Assembly (NCBI GenBank): GCA_005884715.1
Contig: VAZZ01000572.1
Span: 1 to 5,826, forward strand
Source of the DNA: Alphaproteobacteria bacterium
Lineage (GTDB): Bacteria > Pseudomonadota > Alphaproteobacteria > Rhizobiales > Aestuariivirgaceae
Direction: 5' to 3'
Length of the DNA stretch: 5,826 bases
Part shown: positions 1 to 5,826 of the stretch, in pieces
How positions within the stretch are numbered: position 1 is the first letter of the stretch
Layout of the letters: the number at the start of each line of letters is the position of its first letter
Program-made: the position numbers and the translations under genes
Notes under the pieces: generated by a model
What the model saw: the letters and a program-made list of their open reading frames with translations, nothing else
Told to the model about the DNA's origin: nothing
Databases searched by the model: none

Positions 1-531
1 TGGGTCGATTACTTCAACGGTGCAACGCGTGACCCTGAATTCCGTGCTGGCATCAATGAAATGGGCGAGGTCCCGATCCTCACGCACAAGGAAATCAAGC
101 TCACGCAATCCGGCGTAATTCTCGATTATCTTGCCGAACAGACGCGGAAATTCGGGCCCAAGAGCGAGGACGAACGGCGCGAGATCCTGCGCTGGACACT
201 GTTCGACAATCACAAGCTGACCAGCTATCTGGCGACACTCAGATACCTGGTGCATCTTGCCAAGACCGGCGAAACACCGGTGACCGAGTTCCTCAGGCCG
301 CGCGTCCTTTCAGCCCTCAAGATCGTCGATCTGCATCTGGCGAACCAGCCCTTCATCGTCGGCAAGCGCGCCACCATCGCCGACTTCTCCTTATGCGGAT
401 ATCTGTTCTACGGCGATGAGCTTCCCGTTCCGCTGGAAGAACATATCCATGTCATGAAGTGGCTCGACCGGATCAGAGCGCTGCCCGGCTGGAAGCATCC
501 CTATGATCTGATGCCGCGCAGCAGCAAGTAA
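1..531 (+). CDS. Glutathione S-transferase-like protein (5' end missing)
   Basis: The reading frame is open from base 1, so the gene starts left of the window and 176 residues are visible. The first methionine codon, at 61, lies inside the conserved fold and is not the start. The visible N-terminal part is the second half of a thioredoxin-like GST domain: NEMGEVPIL carries the cis-proline (visible residue 25), followed by QSGVILDYL, the usual Gln-Ser glutathione-contact motif. An all-helical C-terminal domain follows, with TIADFSL (visible residues about 125-131) matching the GST N-capping box. Perhaps 30-40 residues are missing, including the catalytic Ser, Cys or Tyr, so the class cannot be given. 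The family conjugates glutathione to, or reduces, electrophilic compounds in the cytosol; the substrate here is unknown. The TAA stop at 529-531 is 4 bases from the stop of the convergent gene. Confidence 0.88.
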   Translation, partial: WVDYFNGATRDPEFRAGINEMGEVPILTHKEIKLTQSGVILDYLAEQTRKFGPKSEDERREILRWTLFDNHKLTSYLATLRYLVHLAKTGETPVTEFLRPRVLSALKIVDLHLANQPFIVGKRATIADFSLCGYLFYGDELPVPLEEHIHVMKWLDRIRALPGWKHPYDLMPRSSK

Positions 532-535
532 CGCC

Positions 536-1243
536 TCAAGATTGCCCGGGCGACATGGCGTCGAGATATTCCTCGAGATGTTCCAGATTCTCGAAGCGCA
601 TCCAGCCGTCGTCGGTCTCGGCCTCGACGGTGCCATCCGAGAGGACGCGGGCCGGGCGGCCTCTGATCAGGCGCTCCTCGACAACGAACAGCTGGGTATC
701 TTCGGCTTCGGCCTCGGTGTCTTCGGCGGCAGGCTCAGGGGCGGCCGGCGGAGTCGCCTCGGGTTCCGGGACGCCCAAGGCTTCCTTGATTTCACTATTG
801 GCCTTGTCTATGGCGGCGATCGTTTCCCTGCTCGTGGCGACCGCCCGGTTGGTTTCGTGTTTCGATTCCTCTATGAGGGCATCGATCTTGCTGATCGAGG
901 ATTGTGTCTCCACGACAGGGGTTGGAACCGGGAAAGAGGGTGGTGTGGCCGTCACGGGACTGAATTCCGATACGGTCGTGGCGGTCACGGCGGCGGTCGT
1001 CTGGCCATTGTCCTGACCCGACAGCCAGACGCGCAGACCCTGGGTGGCAGTGGCCACTTTGTCGAGGGCCGCAATGACGCCGCCAAAACCGATGAGGCCG
1101 AGACCGCCCACCAACATTGTTGCGGCAACTTCGGGAGTAAGCCCCAGGACCTGCATCTGGCCTGGAGAAACATAGATGAGCGCGCCGATCACCGCGCCAG
1201 CTGCGGCGGCGATGATGCCCAGGATGATCATCAGTTTCGACAT
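536..1243 (-). CDS. Uncharacterised two-helix membrane protein with a short acidic C-terminal domain
   Basis: I cannot assign a function to this 235-residue protein. It has two hydrophobic segments (about 4-25 and 40-61), then a Thr/Pro/Ser-rich stretch (80-115), a probably helical charged segment (about 116-156), a Pro/Ala/Glu-rich acidic linker (157-183) and a compact C-terminal block (184-228). That block contains RGRPARVLSDGTVEAET and GWMRFENLEHLEEYLDAM. I recall similar C-termini in rhizobial hypothetical proteins, but have not confirmed this. There are no cysteines and no catalytic motif I recognise. Either hairpin topology would leave the long tail on one side of the inner membrane, probably the cytoplasm. 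The ATG start at 1243 is preceded by GGGGAAGAGG about 6 bases upstream, a good ribosome binding site. The gene lies downstream of mrp on the same strand, but a 122-base gap makes its own promoter likely. A scaffold or membrane-anchor role is a guess. Confidence 0.82.
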   Translation of the reverse strand: MSKLMIILGIIAAAAGAVIGALIYVSPGQMQVLGLTPEVAATMLVGGLGLIGFGGVIAALDKVATATQGLRVWLSGQDNGQTTAAVTATTVSEFSPVTATPPSFPVPTPVVETQSSISKIDALIEESKHETNRAVATSRETIAAIDKANSEIKEALGVPEPEATPPAAPEPAAEDTEAEAEDTQLFVVEERLIRGRPARVLSDGTVEAETDDGWMRFENLEHLEEYLDAMSPGQS

Positions 1244-1334
1244 GGTTGGCCTCTTCCCCGACTGCAGATTCGTCGATTAAAACGAACATATGGTAAATCT
1301 TGCGTTACTAGCCAGTAAGATCAAGCTTTTATGG

Positions 1335-1362
1335 GCAAATTCGTCCCCGCGAAATTTGCGGG
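1335..1362. repeat. Two overlapping inverted repeats just downstream of mrp
   Basis: One hairpin pairs CCCGC (1346-1350) with GCGGG (1358-1362) around a 7-base loop. A second pairs GCAAATT (1335-1341) with AATTTGC (1353-1359) around 11 bases. They share bases, so they cannot form together. Lying just past the mrp stop, they could end or stabilise the mrp transcript. Neither strand shows the T-run of a classical intrinsic terminator immediately after the stem, so a terminator role is only possible. Confidence 0.4.
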
Positions 1363-1365
1363 AAT

Positions 1366-2457
1366 CTAGTCCTCAATCACGATCCGAGGCGACTTCCGTG
1401 AGGTTCCAGTCTCGACCCCGGACCAGACATCTTCGGCAATCTTGCGGAAAATCGCCGCATGAACACCGTCCGGAAGCGTCGCGACGACCGGCTCGCCAGC
1501 ATCGGAGCGGGCACGCACCTCAATGTCAAGCGGCACTTCGCCGAGGAACGGCACGCCCATGCGCTCAGCCTCCTTGCGCGCCCCGCCATGGCCAAATATC
1601 TCGTGGCGTTCGCCGCATTTGCCGCAGATGAAATAGCTCATATTCTCGATGATGCCGAGGACCGGAACACTGACTTTGCGAAACATGTTGAGCCCCTTGC
1701 GGGCGTCGAGCAACGCCAGATCCTGTGGCGTCGAAACGATCACGGCACCTGAGAGCGGCGTCTGTTGGGCAAGAGTCAATTGCGCATCGCCGGTGCCCGG
1801 CGGCATATCGACGATCATGATATCGATTTCGCCCCAGGTCACATCGCGCAGCATCTGCATCAAAGCCGACATCACCATCGGGCCGCGCCAGATCATCGGC
1901 GTGTCCTCAGGCACCAGGAAACCCATCGACATGACCTTGAGGCCATAGGCCTCCATCGGCTGCATGAGCTTTCCTTGCATGTCGGCGGCCTTGGGCTTGC
2001 CCATGATGCCGAGAAGCTTCGGCAGGGAAGGCCCATAGACATCGGCATCGAGAATAGCGACACGCAGGCCATTGGCCTTGAGTGCCAGGGCAAGATTGAC
2101 GGCCATGGTCGACTTGCCCACACCACCCTTGCCGGACGCTACTGCTACGATATGGCGAAGCCCGGGAATGCCGGCCCGCAGGTTGGCCGTCTTGGGCGGC
2201 GCCTGTTTGCGTTCGGCAGTGAGCGCCACCATGGCCTTCTCGACACCCGGCATTTGAGCGACGATGCGTTCGGCCTCCTGCCGCAAAGGTTCCATCTTAG
2301 CCATGTTTTCCGGATCGGCGGTGATCGCAAACATCACTCGATTATTGGCGATGACGATGTCACTGATGAGGCCCGCCGAGACGATATCCTGTGTCGCGCC
2401 CGGCAGTGCGAGCTTGCCGATTGCCGTCAGTATCTGTTCGCGCGTGATCTTTTCCAT
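1366..2457 (-). CDS. mrp: Mrp/ApbC (NBP35-family) iron-sulfur cluster carrier ATPase
   Basis: This 363-residue P-loop ATPase binds and delivers Fe-S clusters to cytosolic apoproteins. The N-terminal region (about 1-85) is a MIP18/DUF59-type domain, with the family's DIVSAGLI signature at 24-31. The ATPase domain follows: deviant Walker A SGKGGVGKST (108-117, with both signature lysines), ILDADVYGPS (135-144) and IVDMPPGTGD (215-224). ENMSYFICGKCG (271-282) supplies the CxxC pair, Cys278 and Cys281, which bridges a cluster between the two subunits of the dimer in this family. Length and domain order match full-length bacterial Mrp. The start at 2457 gives a normal N-terminus (MEKITREQIL), although no clear Shine-Dalgarno sequence precedes it. 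The gene lies 45 bases downstream of the glycosylase-like gene on the same strand, so co-transcription is plausible. Family assignment is very secure; client proteins are unknown. Confidence 0.96.
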   Translation of the reverse strand: MEKITREQILTAIGKLALPGATQDIVSAGLISDIVIANNRVMFAITADPENMAKMEPLRQEAERIVAQMPGVEKAMVALTAERKQAPPKTANLRAGIPGLRHIVAVASGKGGVGKSTMAVNLALALKANGLRVAILDADVYGPSLPKLLGIMGKPKAADMQGKLMQPMEAYGLKVMSMGFLVPEDTPMIWRGPMVMSALMQMLRDVTWGEIDIMIVDMPPGTGDAQLTLAQQTPLSGAVIVSTPQDLALLDARKGLNMFRKVSVPVLGIIENMSYFICGKCGERHEIFGHGGARKEAERMGVPFLGEVPLDIEVRARSDAGEPVVATLPDGVHAAIFRKIAEDVWSGVETGTSRKSPRIVIED

Positions 2458-2471
2458 GAGATGTGGCTTAG

Positions 2472-2500
2472 CTCATCAAGAGATAAAGGGGAAATGTCAA
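2472..2500 (-). promoter_or_regulatory. Possible internal promoter ahead of mrp (weak)
   Basis: Read on the minus strand, the gap between the glycosylase-like gene and mrp contains a perfect TTGACA (2495-2500). A 17-base spacer separates it from GATGAG (2472-2477), a poor -10 match. Transcription from it would begin only about 8 bases before the mrp ATG, giving an almost leaderless message, which would fit the missing Shine-Dalgarno sequence. The -35 match may be chance. Confidence 0.2.
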
Positions 2501-2502
2501 AG

Positions 2503-3129
2503 TCATGATGATCCCTGTGCGGGAAAGAGAGCTGCAATTTCCTGGCGCAGGACCGGCAGAAACTCTTCGGCGAACCAGGGATTCTTCTTCAGCCACGCAT
2601 TGTTGCGCCACGAAGGATGGGGAAGCGGCAAGACGCGTGGCCGCAGGACATGACCCTGGCGCCAGTTCCTGACGGTCGTCGTCAAATCCCCAGCCGCAAG
2701 CTCGCCTAGATGCCAGAGCTGCGCCGGACGGCCGAGGCACAAAATGAGCTCGACTGCCTTGAGATGTGAGAGGAGCCGGGCCCGCCAGGCAGGCGCACAT
2801 TCCGGACGGGGCGGCAGATCGGCGCCTTTGTCATTCTGCCCCGGGAAACAGAAACCCATGGGCACGATGGCAACATGGCGTTCATCATAAAACAGCGTTT
2901 CGTCCATGCCGAGCCATTGCCTGAGCCTCACCCCCGAGGGATCGGTGAAGGGCCGGCCGGAGGAATGCACCCGGGTTCCCGGCGCCTGTCCGGCGATCAG
3001 GAGTTTCGCTGTTGAAGTTGCTTGAAAAACCGGACGCGGCTCATGCGGCAAGGGGCGCGCTTTCGGCGTCTCGATACAGATGCGGCAGGCCCTTATGCGG
3101 GCGCTCAGACGCTCAAGCTTTTCCGGCAT
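2503..3129 (-). CDS. Uracil-DNA glycosylase-superfamily protein, probable 4Fe-4S protein
   Basis: This 208-residue protein has the motif order of the uracil-DNA glycosylase superfamily: GQAPG (47-51), GRPFTDPSG (58-66) and the C-terminal HPSWRN (171-176). Family 4 enzymes have GEAPG, GRPF and HPS motifs at the matching places and remove uracil from DNA to start base-excision repair. Cys15 and Cys18 (CRIC), Cys94 and Cys111 are spaced like the four 4Fe-4S ligands of family 4 enzymes; FPGQ and PEC around the second pair also resemble family 4. The first motif has Gln where family 4 has Glu, and the region after it (TRVHSSG) differs, so it looks closer to the poorly characterised HI_0220.2-like branch, and activity on uracil is not assured. 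The start at 3129 is the only ATG before the CRIC motif, but no clear ribosome binding site precedes it. The next gene downstream is mrp. Confidence 0.85.
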   Translation of the reverse strand: MPEKLERLSARIRACRICIETPKARPLPHEPRPVFQATSTAKLLIAGQAPGTRVHSSGRPFTDPSGVRLRQWLGMDETLFYDERHVAIVPMGFCFPGQNDKGADLPPRPECAPAWRARLLSHLKAVELILCLGRPAQLWHLGELAAGDLTTTVRNWRQGHVLRPRVLPLPHPSWRNNAWLKKNPWFAEEFLPVLRQEIAALFPAQGSS

Positions 3130-3236
3130 GGTAAATACATAAGATCATTTTTAGCGTTTTCACGAACGGGGTTTTAAACCGCTTTCCCTATTCTGCCGCG
3201 CGGGACGGCTGATGGGTGAATTTTCCGTAGGCAACC
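3130..3236. promoter_or_regulatory. Divergent intergenic region between the glycosylase-like gene and the histidine kinase
   Basis: These 107 bases must hold the start signals for the kinase on + and probably for the glycosylase-like gene and mrp on -. The half next to the glycosylase-like gene is clearly AT-richer than its surroundings. It contains an 11-base palindrome, GGTTTTAAACC, at 3170-3180. I cannot pick out convincing -35/-10 pairs or a full CtrA box (TTAA-N7-TTAA). The role as a divergent promoter region follows from gene layout. Confidence 0.5.
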
Positions 3237-4754
3237 ATGCTGTTAACGGATGCAACGATAATTTCTGGCGCCGAAGCGACATCGGCCGCCGTCCCTTTGG
3301 GTGACAGTGAAACCATCCCGTGGGAACGCGACCTGCTGACGCTGTTCGCGCAGAACCAGATCAAGGTCATTCTCGCCTTGCCGCTGTTCGCCGCGCTCTT
3401 CGCGGTGGTGACACTGCTGTGGACGCCATTCCACCAGTCGGTCACCTGGTTCGCGGCAGCGCTCGGCTGCCAGCTCATTCAATATTGCCTCTGCCGCTTC
3501 TATCTCAGGGCCAACCCGACCAAGTCAAAGTTCCACGAATGGCTGGGGATAATGACGGCGTCGGAATTCCTCACCGCCGCCTGCTGGTCGACGCCGCTTT
3601 TCCTCCTGTGGAACAATGCCAGCGACCTCCAGCATGTGTATGTGGTCGCCAGCCTCATGGTCATGATCGCGGCTCGCGTCATGATCTCGGCGAATTTCAT
3701 GCCGATCGTTATCGCCGGCACCGGCCTCATGACGTTCACCGTGGCGGTGCGCTGCCTCAATGAAACCGGCTATCTCTATGCCGGATTGGGGGCACTCGCC
3801 ATCGGCTGCCAGATCTTCTTCGTCATGCTCGCGCGCAAGCTTCAGGAAACCGCCCGCGATATGTTCATCTTCAAGGCGCAGAAGGAAGAGCTCGTCACCA
3901 AACTCATTGTCGAGCGCGACAAGGCCGAGGCCGCGAAGGCCGAAGCCGAGCGCGAAAAGCAGCGCGCCGAAGAAGCAAGCAAAGCCAAATCGCAATTCCT
4001 TGCCACCATGAGCCATGAGCTGCGTACGCCGCTCAATGCCATTCTCGGCTTCTCCGAAATCATCAGCCGCGAGATGTTTGGACGCCACGAAGTGTCGGCC
4101 TACAAGACCTATGCCAATGACATCCACAATTCGGGCAGCTATCTGCTGAGCCTGGTCAATGACATTCTCGACCTGACGCGCATCGAAGCGGGCCGGCGTG
4201 ACATGCGCGATGAGCCGCTCAACGTCATTGACTCGCTTGAGGACGTGAAGAATTTCGTCGCCCTCAAGCTCAAGGAAAAATCACAAACCCTCATATTCGA
4301 TATCCCCGAAATGTTGCCGAAGGTCATGGCCGATCGCCGCGCCATCCGGCAGATCTGGATCAATCTCCTGTCGAATGCCGCGAAATTCTCGCCCGCAGGG
4401 GGCGAGATCACGGTCAGGGCCAGCTATCGCGATACTGGCGAAGTCGCCGTGAGCTTCATCGACAACGGCCCCGGAATGCCGGAAGAGGAAATCGAGACGG
4501 CCATGCAGGCCTTCACGCGAGGCTCGCTTGCCGTGAAGAAGGCCGTCGACGGTGCGGGCCTCGGCCTGCCGATCGTCAAGGGCCTTATCACACTGCATGG
4601 CGGACAGTTCGAACTGCGCAGCAAGCCCGGCCAAGGTACCGAAGCGACAGTGGTGTTCCCGCTCGCCCGCGTGCTCAGCGGGCCGCGGGCTGAAACCATC
4701 GCCGATGCGGCCACCTCATCCAGTCAGCGCAAGCTCATCGCCATCACGAGCTAG
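3237..4754 (+). CDS. Membrane histidine kinase of the PdhS/DivJ/PleC type
   Basis: This 505-residue sensor kinase has about six hydrophobic segments (roughly 43-62, 69-88, 103-124, 132-150, 155-173, 179-199) with short loops and no large periplasmic domain. A charged Glu/Lys/Ala coiled coil (about 200-252) leads to the kinase core. The H-box SHELRTPLNAI places the phospho-accepting histidine at His260. The ATPase domain shows the N-box (Asn376, Asn380 in NLLSNAAKFS), DNGPG (409-413), GAGLGLP (439-445) and GQGT (465-468). FGRHEVSAYKTYANDIHNSG after the H-box and RGSLAVKKAVDGAG before GLGLP are typical of alphaproteobacterial cell-cycle kinases that act on DivK-like regulators. The membrane layout resembles DivJ, but PleC or another PdhS paralogue is not excluded. 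A TAG three codons upstream in frame fixes ATG 3237 as the first possible ATG start; a weak GTAGG lies just ahead. No response regulator is adjacent. Confidence 0.93.
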   Translation: MLLTDATIISGAEATSAAVPLGDSETIPWERDLLTLFAQNQIKVILALPLFAALFAVVTLLWTPFHQSVTWFAAALGCQLIQYCLCRFYLRANPTKSKFHEWLGIMTASEFLTAACWSTPLFLLWNNASDLQHVYVVASLMVMIAARVMISANFMPIVIAGTGLMTFTVAVRCLNETGYLYAGLGALAIGCQIFFVMLARKLQETARDMFIFKAQKEELVTKLIVERDKAEAAKAEAEREKQRAEEASKAKSQFLATMSHELRTPLNAILGFSEIISREMFGRHEVSAYKTYANDIHNSGSYLLSLVNDILDLTRIEAGRRDMRDEPLNVIDSLEDVKNFVALKLKEKSQTLIFDIPEMLPKVMADRRAIRQIWINLLSNAAKFSPAGGEITVRASYRDTGEVAVSFIDNGPGMPEEEIETAMQAFTRGSLAVKKAVDGAGLGLPIVKGLITLHGGQFELRSKPGQGTEATVVFPLARVLSGPRAETIADAATSSSQRKLIAITS

Positions 4755-4757
4755 TCC

Positions 4758-4775
4758 AGGCGCTTCGCTTTTCTT
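4758..4775 (+). terminator. Weak hairpin between the convergent kinase and cobT genes
   Basis: In the 23-base gap, AGGCG (4758-4762) can pair with CGCTT (4766-4770), including one G-T pair, around a 3-base loop, and TTCTT follows. This could act as a modest terminator for the kinase gene. The stem is short and the T-tract interrupted, so the call is tentative. Confidence 0.25.
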
Positions 4776-4777
4776 GA

Positions 4778-5803
4778 TCACACGCTTTTGTCGCTGACGC
4801 CGGCGCTCTCAAAAGTCGCCATTCCATTGTGGAGATCGGCCGCGGCCTTGACCAGTGCGGCCGCGAGCGCCGCTCCCGAGCCTTCGCCCAGACGCATGCC
4901 GAGATCGAGCAAAGGTTCCTGGCCGAGGCGCTTGAGAAGCCTGCGATGCGCGGGCTCGGCCGAACAATGTGCGGCCAGGCAATGATCGAGCGCGCCAGGA
5001 GTGAAAGCGTGCAAGATGGCAGCAGCCGCACTTGCCACATAGCCATCGATCAATACCGGAACCTTGGCATGGCGGGCGGCGAGGATGGCGCCCGCCATGG
5101 CGGCGAGCTCGCGGCCGCCAAGACGGCGCAGGACTTCCAGTGGATCCTTGAGATGGGCGCCATGAAAGGCGACCGCCCGGCGAACCGCATCCGCCTTGCG
5201 CTTGAGGCCATCCTGATCAACTCCAGTGCCCGGCCCCACCCAGTCAGCTGGATCGCCGCCATAGAGCGCGTGGCAAATGGCGGCCGCGATGGTGGTGTTG
5301 CCGATGCCCATTTCGCCGATACAGAGAAGATCAGCGCCACCGGCGACGGACTCCATGCCATAGGCCATGGTCGCGGCGCATTCGGCCTCATCCATGGCCG
5401 CGGCTTCGGTGATGTCGTTGGTGGGTGTCTCGAGCGCCAGCTCGAAGACCTTGAGACCCAAATCGAAGCTCTTGCAAATCTGGTTGATCGCAGCGCCGCC
5501 GGCCTGGAAATTGGCCACCATCTGGCCGGTGACGGCCTGGGGATAGGCAGCGACCCCCTGTTTCACCACCCCGTGATTGCCGGCGAAGACGGCCACTATG
5601 GGCCGCTCCACCCTGGGACTGTGGCGGCCCTGCCAGCGGGCCAGCCATAGAGCGATATGTTCGAGCCGGCCGAGCGAGCCTGGCGGCTTGGTCAGCCTGC
5701 TGTCGCGGGCCTTGACCGCCCCGGCCGCCTCTTCGTCGGGTCCCGGCAGGTCCTGGAGCAGGCGGCGGATGTCGTCAAAGGGAAGGCCGGTCGTCGCGTT
5801 CAT
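4778..5803 (-). CDS. cobT: Nicotinate-nucleotide--dimethylbenzimidazole phosphoribosyltransferase
   Basis: CobT transfers ribose phosphate from nicotinate mononucleotide to 5,6-dimethylbenzimidazole, giving alpha-ribazole phosphate for the lower nucleotide loop of cobalamin. The 341-residue length is normal for the family. Visible signatures are TKPPGSLGRLE (38-48), AGNHGVV (74-80) with the following YPQAVTGQMV (87-96), GEMGIGNTT (163-171) and, near the C-terminus, RLGEGSGAAL (304-313), whose Glu307 corresponds to the catalytic Glu317 of Salmonella CobT. The ATG at 5803 is preceded by AGGA 7 bases upstream, a good ribosome binding site. The older Pseudomonas denitrificans naming calls this enzyme CobU and uses CobT for a cobaltochelatase subunit; this is the phosphoribosyltransferase. 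Only 23 upstream bases are visible, so neither a cobalamin riboswitch nor a neighbouring cobS can be judged. It converges on the kinase gene. Confidence 0.96.
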   Translation of the reverse strand: MNATTGLPFDDIRRLLQDLPGPDEEAAGAVKARDSRLTKPPGSLGRLEHIALWLARWQGRHSPRVERPIVAVFAGNHGVVKQGVAAYPQAVTGQMVANFQAGGAAINQICKSFDLGLKVFELALETPTNDITEAAAMDEAECAATMAYGMESVAGGADLLCIGEMGIGNTTIAAAICHALYGGDPADWVGPGTGVDQDGLKRKADAVRRAVAFHGAHLKDPLEVLRRLGGRELAAMAGAILAARHAKVPVLIDGYVASAAAAILHAFTPGALDHCLAAHCSAEPAHRRLLKRLGQEPLLDLGMRLGEGSGAALAAALVKAAADLHNGMATFESAGVSDKSV

Positions 5804-5814
5804 CTTTTTTCCTA
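5804..5814 (-). promoter_or_regulatory. Ribosome binding site of cobT
   Basis: On the minus strand the bases before the cobT ATG read TAGGAAAAAAG. AGGA, 7 bases upstream of the start, is a good Shine-Dalgarno match and supports ATG 5803 as the start. Confidence 0.6.
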
Positions 5815-5826
5815 GTCTGCGTTTTG

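Noticed and set aside
544..551. GCCCGGGC palindrome at the end of the membrane-protein gene as a terminator
   Set aside because: It is a loopless 8-base palindrome inside coding sequence with no T-run, so it cannot form a terminator hairpin.
542..1318. A long open frame (258 codons) on + opposite the membrane-protein gene
   Set aside because: Its product is Gly/Arg-rich with no recognisable domain, as expected from the antisense frame of a GC-rich gene. The minus-strand frame has membrane helices, a good ribosome binding site and an ordered end domain.
1765..2508. A 247-codon open frame on + within mrp
   Set aside because: It is antisense to the unmistakable Mrp ATPase, and its product is His/Arg-rich without motifs.
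3195..3209. GCCG...CGGC hairpin ahead of the kinase gene as a riboswitch or attenuator
   Set aside because: A 4-base stem in GC-rich DNA is expected by chance, and no larger conserved fold or leader peptide is visible.
3525..4127. A 200-codon open frame on - within the histidine kinase
   Set aside because: It overlaps the kinase coding region, and its Glu/His/Gly-rich product reads as the shadow of the coiled-coil codons.
4829..5650. A 273-codon open frame on + within cobT
   Set aside because: It is antisense to the complete CobT, which carries all its family signatures; the long frame reflects codon bias.
5804..5826. A cobalamin riboswitch upstream of cobT
   Set aside because: Only 23 bases are available before the window ends, far too few for the element, and no part of it is visible.

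Overview
The window is GC-rich, densely coding DNA from an alphaproteobacterium, most likely a Hyphomicrobiales (Rhizobiales) relative. The main clues are a PdhS/DivJ/PleC-type histidine kinase, a family of cell-cycle kinases characteristic of Alphaproteobacteria, and the style of the Mrp, CobT and glutathione-transferase-like proteins. The assignment is by recognition of protein families, not by a database search. There is no mobile element, CRISPR array, tRNA or rRNA that I can see, and the region reads as ordinary chromosomal backbone.

Layout from left to right: (1) the 3' part of a glutathione S-transferase-like gene on + (1-531, cut by the window edge). (2) Convergent with it, only 4 bases away, an uncharacterised two-helix membrane protein on - (536-1243). 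(3) A 122-base gap with two overlapping inverted repeats. (4) On -, the Fe-S carrier ATPase Mrp/ApbC (1366-2457), preceded 45 bases upstream by a uracil-DNA-glycosylase-superfamily protein (2503-3129); these two probably share a transcript. (5) A 107-base divergent intergenic region. (6) On +, a multi-pass membrane histidine kinase (3237-4754). (7) Convergent with it after 23 bases, cobT on - (4778-5803), with its start just inside the right edge. No gene-free stretch exceeds 300 bases.

The genes do not form one pathway. The clearest functional link is between Mrp, which carries Fe-S clusters, and the neighbouring glycosylase-like protein, whose four cysteines are spaced like the 4Fe-4S ligands of family 4 uracil-DNA glycosylases. 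The kinase has no response regulator beside it, as is usual for kinases that act on DivK-like regulators encoded elsewhere. CobT belongs to the late, nucleotide-loop part of cobalamin synthesis. I found no convincing new multi-gene system. The least described item is the small membrane protein with its short, distinctive C-terminal domain.
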